Below are positions 55,061-63,245 of a stretch of DNA of 64,000 bases, piece after piece. Position 1 is the stretch's first letter. Each line of letters begins with the position of its first letter. Source of the DNA: Bacteroides sp. Its GTDB lineage: Bacteria; Bacteroidota; Bacteroidia; Bacteroidales; Muribaculaceae. The stretch spans positions 76,279 through 140,278 of the forward strand of contig JAAVDH010000018.1 of NCBI GenBank assembly GCA_014801865.1, written 5' to 3'. A program made the translations under genes and the position numbers. A model generated the notes under the pieces. The model made no database searches, was not told the DNA's origin, and was given only the letters and a program-made list of their open reading frames with translations.

Positions 55061-57745
55061 TCAACGGCCCGCATCTTCCACTTTGCGGCGTAAATTAGCG
55101 GTGAAAGCTTTGTCTGCGGCAAGCTGCTCAATGGTCAGATGCATACGATAGCACCAATAGTGACGCGGGTTAGCAGGTTCATTGATCTGCTCCTCACGGG
55201 GATTGTCGTGACGCAATATGCCGTCGATTGACAGCCAGTCCTGCAAGGGGAGAATGCAGAGCATCGAGGGTGAAGCGAGATGATGGGCAATGATGCGGTC
55301 ACATATCCACGGTTCGGCATGCTTAGGAGCCTCGCCGCGCTCATTAAGCACCTCGTTGTAGTACTTCTGCGTAGTCTTGGGGTCTTCTTCCCACCATTTG
55401 CGTATGCCGCCCATGTCGTGTGTTGAAGTAGTGCACACCGAGAAGTAAGGATAGCGTTGCGTATCGCCGAATGCGAAGCCGTATTCCTTTGGCATACGCT
55501 CAATCTCCAACGACAGTATCTTGAGACGATCCATGACTGCGGGCACACATGCAGGAATCATACCGAGATCTTCAGCGCATACAAGCATATCTGTAGCGTC
55601 AATCAGCGGGGGCAGCTTCCAGAGGGCTTTTTCATACCAGAAGTCGTTATGGCGATAGTAGAAGAAGTCATTGTAGAGCGTATTGAAGCACCCCTTCTCA
55701 TAATCGGTCAGAGAACGGTAGACATGCGTAGACTGTGCGGAAATGCGCGGATGATATTTCCCCTTCTCATACGGGTCTTCAATGAATAGCACATCGTCGA
55801 TGAGGGTCATCAGCGCGTTGCACATCTGCTCGTTGGCCTCGCTCTTTTCCTGTTCAGCAAAGTAGTCAGCCACCTTGCGCTGCGTATCATACTCCTCTTT
55901 GAGTCGGTAGCGTCCGTCGCCTTCTGCTACCAGGAATCGCTCTTTAGCCTCCTTCGCGTTTTCTCCTAAGATTTCATGGAGAAAATCGTCCATGATATAG
56001 GGGCGTGTATGACGGTCTGTATTTATCCAGAAATTATATTTTTCCCGCAGTTCCTCAGGTGAGAAGGGGAGTGCTGCGTTAAACACTCCGAGAAGTCCGT
56101 GAATCGCATCCTCAGGTATCTGCCATATACGGAAGAATCCGAGCACATGGTCTATACGGTAGGCATCGAAATACTCCGCCATCTTGCGGAACCTGTCTTT
56201 CCACCAGGCGAATCCGTCGCGGCTCATCTCCTGCCAGTTGTAAGTGGGAAATCCCCAGTTCTGCCCCATTACCGAGAAGTCATCAGGCGGAGCACCGGCC
56301 TGACAGTCGAGATTGAACAGGCGGGGATTGACCCACGCATCAACGCTCGTGCGCGATATACCTATGGGCACATCGCCTTTGAGGGCAACGCCTATACTGT
56401 GGGCATAGTTTGCCACATGACGCATCTGACGGTCGAGATGATACTGTATGAAGCACCAATAGTTGATATTATTCCCCCACTGTCTCACTATCCTGTCAAG
56501 TACATCTGGAGAGTAGGTGGAATACTCTCCCCAGCGACGCATATCAGGTGTGCCGAACTTGTCGCGTACCACACAGAAAGCCGCATACGGCAAAAGCCAG
56601 TGGCGGTTTTTCTCCATAAATCGGCGGTAGTCGTCACTCTCAAGTGTATCCTTTCCTTGTTCGAGGAAGAATTCGCGGGTCCATGCCGTCTTCAGGTTGT
56701 TGGCTTTTTCGTAGTCTAAGGCTTTGAGTTTGTTAAGCTCACGCCCCATATTCTCGTAATATTCCTGCCGGCCGGCATCGCGCAGACGACCGATTGCCGA
56801 CAGGCGCAGATACATGGGATGGAGTGCAAAGGTAGAATTGGCATTATAGGGATATGAGTCGCCACGCGTATGGGTCATGGTAGTGTCATTGATGGGAAGA
56901 ATCTGTATGAACTTCTGTCCCGTCTCTGCAGCCCAGTCAGCCATCTTCTTAAGATCATAGAAGTCACCCACACCCATATCCTCTTCGCTACGAAGGGAAA
57001 AGACAGGGATAGCCACTCCCGCACCTCTCCACCGTGCTTTGGGATCGGCGAGGCGTGTGCCCGCAACCATAACCGAAGCTGTGCGGATGTTCTCCGGGAG
57101 GGGTATATTGATGTGTCGGTTGTCGTGGAGTTCCCATGCCACTATCTCGCGTGTATCGCGCTTGACTATAATGAACTTGAATTCCAGCGGTATCCTTACC
57201 TCTTCAAGTGGCAACTCTACTCTCCACCGGGGGTAAAGGGCATCACTCATCACCGGTGCCTTTGCCGGATCCCAGCTGCCGAGAGCGGGGATATTACCGC
57301 AGATAGCTACCGTCTCATCAGGAGCTACCATAGGAGCCGACGTTTCTATTATGAGATTTCCGGCTGTCAGGGCTGAGGGCTTCATGGCATCTTTGCGCTC
57401 CATGATACACTGCGTGAAGGCCGAAGAATAATAGGGCTTGTCAGCCGGCTGATCCTGCCATTGGTCATATATATATAGGTCGCGCAGGCTGTCAGTGAGC
57501 GCCATGTGTCGGGGTTTGCCCCATTCGTAACGCACTGAGCCGTCGCCACGTCTTACGATATAGGTGTAGTCAAACTCTACCGCTACGTCATAAAGGTCGA
57601 TAGCAATATACCAATGGCTTGCCCCTTCGATTGTCATAGGCACGGCCTTGGCCGGATCACCGCCACCAAGCTGAGGAATAGAGCCGCATATATAGAGCGA
57701 CTCCCCCCAGTTGGTGTGATAATCGATATTAAAGATGAGTTTCAT
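55061..57745 (-). CDS. malQ: 4-alpha-glucanotransferase with two N-terminal starch-binding modules
   Basis: An 894-aa amylomaltase of family GH77 that transfers alpha-1,4-glucan chains in maltose and glycogen metabolism. Two CBM20-like modules come first: residues about 1-100 (GESLYICGSIPQLGGGDPAKAVPM) and 125-230 (ETVAICGNIPALGSWDPAKAPVM). The catalytic barrel follows with DAYRIDHVLGFFRIW (nucleophile Asp), LVCAEDLGMIP (acid/base Glu) and TSTHDMGGIRKWW (third Asp). The double-CBM form is typical of Bacteroidetes and plants. No signal peptide: cytoplasmic. Confidence 0.95.
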   Translation of the reverse strand: MKLIFNIDYHTNWGESLYICGSIPQLGGGDPAKAVPMTIEGASHWYIAIDLYDVAVEFDYTYIVRRGDGSVRYEWGKPRHMALTDSLRDLYIYDQWQDQPADKPYYSSAFTQCIMERKDAMKPSALTAGNLIIETSAPMVAPDETVAICGNIPALGSWDPAKAPVMSDALYPRWRVELPLEEVRIPLEFKFIIVKRDTREIVAWELHDNRHINIPLPENIRTASVMVAGTRLADPKARWRGAGVAIPVFSLRSEEDMGVGDFYDLKKMADWAAETGQKFIQILPINDTTMTHTRGDSYPYNANSTFALHPMYLRLSAIGRLRDAGRQEYYENMGRELNKLKALDYEKANNLKTAWTREFFLEQGKDTLESDDYRRFMEKNRHWLLPYAAFCVVRDKFGTPDMRRWGEYSTYSPDVLDRIVRQWGNNINYWCFIQYHLDRQMRHVANYAHSIGVALKGDVPIGISRTSVDAWVNPRLFNLDCQAGAPPDDFSVMGQNWGFPTYNWQEMSRDGFAWWKDRFRKMAEYFDAYRIDHVLGFFRIWQIPEDAIHGLLGVFNAALPFSPEELREKYNFWINTDRHTRPYIMDDFLHEILGENAKEAKERFLVAEGDGRYRLKEEYDTQRKVADYFAEQEKSEANEQMCNALMTLIDDVLFIEDPYEKGKYHPRISAQSTHVYRSLTDYEKGCFNTLYNDFFYYRHNDFWYEKALWKLPPLIDATDMLVCAEDLGMIPACVPAVMDRLKILSLEIERMPKEYGFAFGDTQRYPYFSVCTTSTHDMGGIRKWWEEDPKTTQKYYNEVLNERGEAPKHAEPWICDRIIAHHLASPSMLCILPLQDWLSIDGILRHDNPREEQINEPANPRHYWCYRMHLTIEQLAADKAFTANLRRKVEDAGR

Positions 57746-57802
57746 GTATATTATGAAATCCGGTGAAAATCCGGCAGAAAGAAACTACCGGAGGAGTATA
57801 TA

Positions 57803-58834
57803 TCAATAGTGGGTAAATCCCTGTGCTTTGAGAGTCATTTCAGTGCCGTCGCGAGTCACAAGAGCGCAGCCCATATCCTCTTTGGTTATATGGCCTATGA
57901 TTTTTATGCCTTTGAGTTTCTCTACACGGTCGTGGTCGGTCAGTGGCACAGTGAAGAGCAGTTCATAATCCTCACCTCCGTTGAGAGCGGCGGTGACGAG
58001 GTTCATCCCCAGCTCCTCAGCCATTACGGCTGTCTGATAGTCGATGGGTATACGGTCTTCATACACGCGGCAACCAGTATGGCTGTCGTGGCATATATGC
58101 AGCAGTTCCGATGACAGGCCGTCGCTGACATCCATCATTGACGTAGGGTGTATGCCGGCTTCCTCGAGCATGGCCACCACGTCACGTCGGGCTTCTGGTT
58201 TGAGCTGGCGCTCCACGATATACTCTTTGCCTCCGAACTGTGGCACGAAATCCTTTCGTCCGGCCGAGGCTGCTTTCTCGCGTTCGAGAAGCTGAAGCCC
58301 CATATAGGCCGCTCCGAGGTCGCCCGACACGCATATCAGGTCCGTATCCTTGGCTCCGTCGCGGTATATCGCTTTACCTTTCTTGACCGCTCCTATGCAG
58401 GTCACGGATATCACCAGGCCCGAGCGCGAAGCCGTCGTATCACCCCCGACGAGGTCAACCCCGTAGATGTCGCAGGCGGTCTTGATCCCCTGATATAGCT
58501 GTTCGATATGCTCTACGGCAAATCGGCTCGATATGGCCAGCGACACCGTTATCTGGCGGGGCTGGCCTCCCATGGCATATATGTCAGAGAAGTTGACGAT
58601 GGCCGACTTATATCCGAGATGCTTGAGGGGCACGTATGTGAGGTCGAAGTGCACACCCTCCACGAGCATATCGGTGGTCACCACTATCTCCTCATCCTCC
58701 GGACAGGCTATCACGGCGGCATCGTCACCCACAGACTTCAATGTAGTGACATTGCGGTTGGTGAATTCCTTGGTGATGCGGTCAATCAGACCAAACTCTC
58801 CCAGCGAGGATATTTCAGTAAGCTTTTCGTCCAT
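57803..58834 (-). CDS. thiL: Thiamine-monophosphate kinase
   Basis: A 343-aa enzyme making thiamine diphosphate from the monophosphate. Signature segments are LKSVGDDAAVIACPEDEEIVVTTDMLVEGVHFDLTYVP, KSAIVNFSDIYAMGGQPRQITVSLAI, VDLVGGDTTAS and SMMDVSDGLSSELLHIC, whose aspartates bind magnesium-ATP. Slightly longer than the E. coli enzyme. It is in the minus-strand sppA-lpxK-punA-thiL run. Confidence 0.95.
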   Translation of the reverse strand: MDEKLTEISSLGEFGLIDRITKEFTNRNVTTLKSVGDDAAVIACPEDEEIVVTTDMLVEGVHFDLTYVPLKHLGYKSAIVNFSDIYAMGGQPRQITVSLAISSRFAVEHIEQLYQGIKTACDIYGVDLVGGDTTASRSGLVISVTCIGAVKKGKAIYRDGAKDTDLICVSGDLGAAYMGLQLLEREKAASAGRKDFVPQFGGKEYIVERQLKPEARRDVVAMLEEAGIHPTSMMDVSDGLSSELLHICHDSHTGCRVYEDRIPIDYQTAVMAEELGMNLVTAALNGGEDYELLFTVPLTDHDRVEKLKGIKIIGHITKEDMGCALVTRDGTEMTLKAQGFTHY

Positions 58835-58872
58835 AATTAGTGATTAGAACGTGTAGATATCTGACGGATAGA

Positions 58873-59697
58873 TTAATGTGCTGAGCGTACTACCATCTCA
58901 CGCATGATTTCCAGACATTTGGGCTGGGCGAGCACGGCAGCCTGCTGCACCTCTTCGTGGGTAGGTACCTGAGTCACGTCCTTACCGCCGAGGTCGGTGA
59001 TGACTGACAGACCGAACACTCTCATACCGGCATGATTGGCCACGATAACTTCGGGCACGGTAGACATGCCTACGCAGTCACCTCCTATGATACGGAAATA
59101 CTCATATTCGGCCGGGGTCTCAAATGTGGGACCTGTAACGCCTACATATACTCCGTGCATAAGACGTATGTTCTTCTCGAAAGCGATTTTGTCAGCAAGG
59201 GCTATCAGCTCCTTTGAATAAGCTTCGGTCATTGCGGGGAAACGCGGGCCGAGTTCGTTGAAGTTCTTGCCACGAAGAGGATTTTCGGGGAAGAGATTGA
59301 TATGGTCGGTGATAATCATTACATCGCCGACAACAAACTCCTTGTTCATACCGCCCGAAGCGTTTGACACAAAGAGAGTGTCTACACCGAGCGCACGGAA
59401 CACACGCACGGGAAATGTCACCTGTTTCATGTCGTATCCCTCGTAGTAGTGGAAACGGCCCTGCATGGCTATCACTTTCACACCTCCGAGAGTACCGAAA
59501 ATCAGATTGCCTGAATGGCCCTCTACTGTTGACACGGGGAAGTTGGGTATTTCCTTGTAGGGTATGAAAAGCTTGTCATCCATATAGTCCACGAGCGAGC
59601 CGAGACCGGTGCCGAGGATAATAGCGGTGTTGGGGATATCTGTTACCTTGCTGCGTATATATTCGGCAGTCTGGTTTATCTGTTCTAACATATTCAT
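58873..59697 (-). CDS. punA: Purine nucleoside phosphorylase (trimeric type)
   Basis: A 274-aa enzyme of purine salvage that splits inosine or guanosine with phosphate. GTGLGSLVDYMD carries the phosphate serine region, VEGHSGNLIFG the histidine of the phosphate site, and FVSNASGGMNKEF the conserved Asn. VGMSTVPEVIVANHAGMRVFGLSVITD ends the active site. Met at 59697 or at 59691 (MLEQINQ) could start it. Confidence 0.94.
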   Translation of the reverse strand: MNMLEQINQTAEYIRSKVTDIPNTAIILGTGLGSLVDYMDDKLFIPYKEIPNFPVSTVEGHSGNLIFGTLGGVKVIAMQGRFHYYEGYDMKQVTFPVRVFRALGVDTLFVSNASGGMNKEFVVGDVMIITDHINLFPENPLRGKNFNELGPRFPAMTEAYSKELIALADKIAFEKNIRLMHGVYVGVTGPTFETPAEYEYFRIIGGDCVGMSTVPEVIVANHAGMRVFGLSVITDLGGKDVTQVPTHEEVQQAAVLAQPKCLEIMREMVVRSAH

Positions 59698-59810
59698 ATC
59701 AGTTGGGTGTTAATGTGGGGTTAACGTTTTCGGTTATGGGTTGGTTCGAGGTAAGCTTTCATTGCAGAGAGTAAGCACAAGCGTCCGCACAGGCGTTTAC
59801 AAAAGTGCGG

Positions 59811-60908
59811 TTACACGAGCTGGGTCGTCTTCTCTTTAAGCTTTTTACGTACTACCTCTTCGAGATTTTCATCATTGCGCGACCCTATGCATTGCACCCG
59901 TATAGGCACATAGTATGTATAGGGGCGGAGGTTAATCGGGAAATAAGGATTTGATGCCAGTCTCACGGCATCCTTCTCGGTTGTTATTATATACTTGCGT
60001 CGTCCACCCATAGCATTGAACTTTGCCTCTATGGCTTCCATATCGGCGTGGGTAAACACATGGTGGTCTTCAAAACGCTTAAGTTTCACTTTTACTCCGA
60101 AGCTGCGGAGATAGCGCACAAAGGGTTTGGGATGCGCGATACCGCTTACCATGAGTACACAGTCCTGTGGCGTAAGTGATGACAGCGATGGTGCCGGAGT
60201 ATTATTGTCGGGAAATACGGCCAATGGTTTGCCATACTCGTAGCGGGTAAAGAGGAGAGTCTGCCACGGCTGGAGATTGAGATGCATCTTTATAGTGCGG
60301 AAGTCAATCGGGGGCATATCATCAGGACACTTCGTCACCACCACGATATCGGCGCGCTGCAGGGCACTGATAGGCTCGCGCAGATGTCCCAGCGGCATAA
60401 GATGATCCTTGTAGGGGAGTCGGCTGGCTTCGGTGAGCACAACTGCGATGGTAGGCTTAACGTAGCGATGCTGAAACGCATCGTCAAGTATCATGAGGTT
60501 AAGCTCCGGATCCAGCGCGCGCATTTTTTCGATACCAGTCACGCGGCTTTCACATACGGCCACTTTGGCCCGTTTGCCATACTTGCGATATATCTGGAAG
60601 GGCTCGTCACCGATATCCTCGGGGGTCGACTGAGGTGTGGCGGGAATAAAGCCTTTGGTCTTGCGTCGGTAGCCGCGGCTTAGCACTCCTACGTGGTAGT
60701 CACGCGAGAGTGCATTGACAAGATACTCCGTGTGGGGAGTCTTACCCGTACCTCCTACGGCAAGGTTGCCTACCACCACCACGGGTATGTCAAACTCCCG
60801 CTCCTTAAGTATGCCTCCGAACATGGCATTGCGGATACTCACTCCCAGACCGAACAGTCGTGAGAGGGGGTATAACAACAGTGCCGTCAGTAATTTGTTG
60901 CGGGCCAT
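59811..60908 (-). CDS. lpxK: Tetraacyldisaccharide 4'-kinase
   Basis: A 365-aa membrane-associated kinase that phosphorylates the lipid A disaccharide. The N-terminal hydrophobic stretch LTALLLYPLSRLFGLGVSI anchors it; the P-loop is VGNLAVGGTGKTPHTEYLV (residues about 47-65). LMILDDAFQHRYV is the second ATP/metal motif. Indicates lipid A synthesis, so a Gram-negative envelope. It lies 33 bases downstream of sppA. Confidence 0.95.
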   Translation of the reverse strand: MARNKLLTALLLYPLSRLFGLGVSIRNAMFGGILKEREFDIPVVVVGNLAVGGTGKTPHTEYLVNALSRDYHVGVLSRGYRRKTKGFIPATPQSTPEDIGDEPFQIYRKYGKRAKVAVCESRVTGIEKMRALDPELNLMILDDAFQHRYVKPTIAVVLTEASRLPYKDHLMPLGHLREPISALQRADIVVVTKCPDDMPPIDFRTIKMHLNLQPWQTLLFTRYEYGKPLAVFPDNNTPAPSLSSLTPQDCVLMVSGIAHPKPFVRYLRSFGVKVKLKRFEDHHVFTHADMEAIEAKFNAMGGRRKYIITTEKDAVRLASNPYFPINLRPYTYYVPIRVQCIGSRNDENLEEVVRKKLKEKTTQLV

Positions 60909-60941
60909 AGATTTTAAAGCAGGAAGATAAGTGAGCGGGTG

Positions 60942-62702
60942 TTAATTGATACGGATGTTGACCATACGGGCCTGAACATTATCCCAGTTCTCAAACTCGC
61001 GCATGGCGTCGTAATATTCCTTGGCGTCGCCTAAGTGTGAGTCGATGATAGAGGCGCGTATGTTGCCCGACATCTTGTAGATTTCTTCCCACCATTCGAG
61101 CTTTACGTCGGGATAGGCGGTGGTATAATATTCACCCTTTGAGTAGCCGAGCTTGAGAGCCAGGGCGGCGACAGCTTCGTCAAGACCGCCAAGTTCGTCA
61201 ACGAGACCTATCTTTTGAGCGGTCATGCCGTCCCAGACACGTCCTTCGGCGATAGCCTTTATGGAGTCTACGGTGGTATGGCGTCCTTCGGCACAGCGAG
61301 AGGTAAACAGTTCGTAACCTCGGTCGACACTGCTCTGCATGGCTGCGCGTTGCTGAGGAGTCATCGGGGCGAAAAGAGTGGGCAGGTCGCCTGAGTTGGT
61401 TGATACTGAAGCCATGTTAATGCCGATCTTGTCGGTGATTAGACCCTTCAGATTGGGTATGAGACCGAATATGCCTATTGAGCCGGTGAGTGTGACGGGC
61501 TCGGCATATATCTTCTCGGCGCCGCATGATATGTAGTAGCCGCCCGATGCCGCATAGTCACCCATTGACACATAGAAGGGTTTGCCGGTCGACTTGAAGT
61601 ATTCGAGGGCTTCCCATATCTGTTCAGAAGCAAAGGCGCTGCCGCCGCCGGAGTTCACGCGGAGTACGAGGCCTTCAACATCGTCATCCTTTGCCAGCTT
61701 GATAATCTCGGGCACAAGGCGTTCTGAGGCGATACCGGTTTTGTCTGATTCGGTTATGTCGCCCAAAGCGTAAAGCACGGCTATTTCATGCTGATGTTTT
61801 TTCTGTTTCGCGGGGTTGGACTTGGCATAGTCGGTATAGCTTATCAGGCGGGGTTCGTCGTCGTGCGACAGTTTGGCAAGAATATCGTCAATCTCTCTGC
61901 GGTATACGAGGCGGTCAACCACCTTTTCCTCCACAAGTTTCTCGGCTGCGGCCGCAAAGAGTGAAGAGTTGGCCCAAGCGTTTACCTGCTCGACTGTAAC
62001 AGAGCGGTTCTCGGCAATTTCATTGGCGAATCTACCCCATATCTGATTGAGGAACAGGCTTATCTGCTCGTGGTTTGCCTCACTCATGTGGTCAAGTATG
62101 AAAGGCTCCACGGCGCTCTTGTATGTGCCTACCTTTACCACCTGCATCTCTACTCCCAACTTGTCAAGCAGATTCTTGAAGAACAGAACCTGTGATTGCA
62201 GACCGTGTATATCCACCATGCCGACGGGGTTGAGGAATATAGTGTCGGACACCGATGCCAGTATGTAATCGCCCTGAGCATATCCGTCGCTATAGCTGTA
62301 AATCCATTTTCCACTCTCTTTAAACTCCTTGAGAACTTTAGATAGCGCTTCTATCTGAGCCATCCCGGCTTCAAGTCCTTTGCAATCGAGAAAAATACCT
62401 TCAATATTATCATCATTTGCAGCTTGGCGTATCACCCTCCCCAAAACTTCGAGTGACATGGGCTCGGTATATTCATCATTGAACATAGCCATTGAAAACT
62501 CACGGGGACTTTCGCGGTCTTCCATCATCCCCTCGAGGGTTAAGTGGAGTATCGAGTGTTTCTCAACTTTGGCAGGGGTGTCGCTGCTGAAACTTGATGC
62601 CACTATTCCGCCAACAATCATAGCGAAAATAAAAAATCCGATGAGGGCAGAGAGCCATATTGCAGCCAGTGCACCAAGAAGGCTGAGGAAGAAATTTTTC
62701 AT
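60942..62702 (-). CDS. sppA: Signal peptide peptidase SppA, 67K type
   Basis: A 586-aa inner-membrane serine protease that degrades cleaved signal peptides. One N-terminal membrane helix (about residues 8-35). The tandem-domain fold is complete: catalytic lysine Lys195 in VGTYKSAVEP in the first half and nucleophile Ser386 in GDYAASGGYYIS in the second, matching the E. coli Lys/Ser dyad. LRVNSGGGSAFASE is the oxyanion region. First gene of the minus-strand run. Confidence 0.95.
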   Translation of the reverse strand: MKNFFLSLLGALAAIWLSALIGFFIFAMIVGGIVASSFSSDTPAKVEKHSILHLTLEGMMEDRESPREFSMAMFNDEYTEPMSLEVLGRVIRQAANDDNIEGIFLDCKGLEAGMAQIEALSKVLKEFKESGKWIYSYSDGYAQGDYILASVSDTIFLNPVGMVDIHGLQSQVLFFKNLLDKLGVEMQVVKVGTYKSAVEPFILDHMSEANHEQISLFLNQIWGRFANEIAENRSVTVEQVNAWANSSLFAAAAEKLVEEKVVDRLVYRREIDDILAKLSHDDEPRLISYTDYAKSNPAKQKKHQHEIAVLYALGDITESDKTGIASERLVPEIIKLAKDDDVEGLVLRVNSGGGSAFASEQIWEALEYFKSTGKPFYVSMGDYAASGGYYISCGAEKIYAEPVTLTGSIGIFGLIPNLKGLITDKIGINMASVSTNSGDLPTLFAPMTPQQRAAMQSSVDRGYELFTSRCAEGRHTTVDSIKAIAEGRVWDGMTAQKIGLVDELGGLDEAVAALALKLGYSKGEYYTTAYPDVKLEWWEEIYKMSGNIRASIIDSHLGDAKEYYDAMREFENWDNVQARMVNIRIN

Positions 62703-62764
62703 CTTTTGCGATAATATTATCAGATATAACGATTTGTAATTTTTGAGGGGTAAGGAAAGGATTA

Positions 62765-62796
62765 CAAAATTAACACAATCGCCTCATTCATACAAA
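62765..62796 (-). promoter_or_regulatory. Promoter of the sppA operon
   Basis: On the minus strand: TTTG (62796-62793), 20-base spacer, TAATTTTG (62772-62765), 62 bases before the sppA start. An exact Bacteroidetes consensus. Confidence 0.8.
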
Positions 62797-62875
62797 TATT
62801 ACCGCACCCAATTCCTTGATAAAAATACTACGACTACTTTTTAATCAAATTCTTGCCTCAATAAGAATTGATTTG

Positions 62876-62883
62876 TAATTTTG
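62876..62883 (+). promoter_or_regulatory. -7 box of the candidate structured RNA
   Basis: TAATTTTG matches TAnnTTTG; a CTTG lies 21 bases upstream (62851-62854) as a possible -33 element. The first hairpin of the RNA begins at 62893. Confidence 0.6.
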
Positions 62884-62888
62884 TTGTT

Positions 62889-63197
62889 GTAGACCAAACG
62901 CATAAGTTCAGTCAGAGCTTGTGTGTTGGTTTGCGGACATTTTAAAAGCGTTTACTATACGCTCTTTCTTGTCTTTCTGAAACCTGGAAAATTTCAATCA
63001 TGGTCAAGAATGTAGCAAATGGTAGATGCCTTGTGGATATGTATGTTTTCATCAATGATGTGCACGTGAGTGCATGTTGTTGATATACGCATATTCAGCG
63101 TGAGGCTTCTGCAAATTTGCTCGTTCTACCATGATGGGCAATTCCAGGGCCTCAGAAAGCGGAACGGGCAAATGTACAGCTCTCACGCTTTTTTTAT
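62889..63197 (+). ncRNA. Candidate structured RNA, about 300 nt, with terminator
   Basis: 5' hairpin: ACCAA-A-CGCATAAG (62893-62906) with CTTGTGTGTTGGT (62918-62930), 13 pairs with one bulge. Middle hairpin around 63050-63085 (ATCAA..TGCAC / GTGCA..TTGAT). 3' domain: AGCGTGAG (63097-63104) with CTCACGCT (63182-63189), enclosing ATTTGCTCGTTC (63115-63126) with GAACGGGCAAAT (63162-63173, one G-U pair). Seven T then follow. Promoter, compact folds and terminator fit a stand-alone RNA; Bacteroidales-specific RNA families should be compared. Identity unknown. Confidence 0.6.
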
Positions 63198-63245
63198 TTA
63201 TCTAAGGCTGATAGATGGGAGCATATCGGTAGTTTGAATTGTTTT

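Larger units (their letters stand above)
62703..63245. other. Gene-free region between sppA and the last gene
   Basis: 543 bases. Contains the sppA promoter (minus strand) and the candidate structured RNA with its own promoter (62876-62883) and terminator. The remaining 48 bases before the ATG at 63246 hold no clear promoter. Confidence 0.6.

Noticed and set aside
56099..56719. 206-aa plus-strand frame opposite malQ
   Set aside because: Antisense shadow; malQ motifs are intact on the other strand.
62942..63083. Short frames in the candidate RNA: plus strand 63000-63083 (27 aa) and minus strand 62942-63052 (36 aa)
   Set aside because: They overlap on opposite strands inside paired regions; the RNA structure with promoter and terminator explains the segment better. 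Conservation by codon would change this view.
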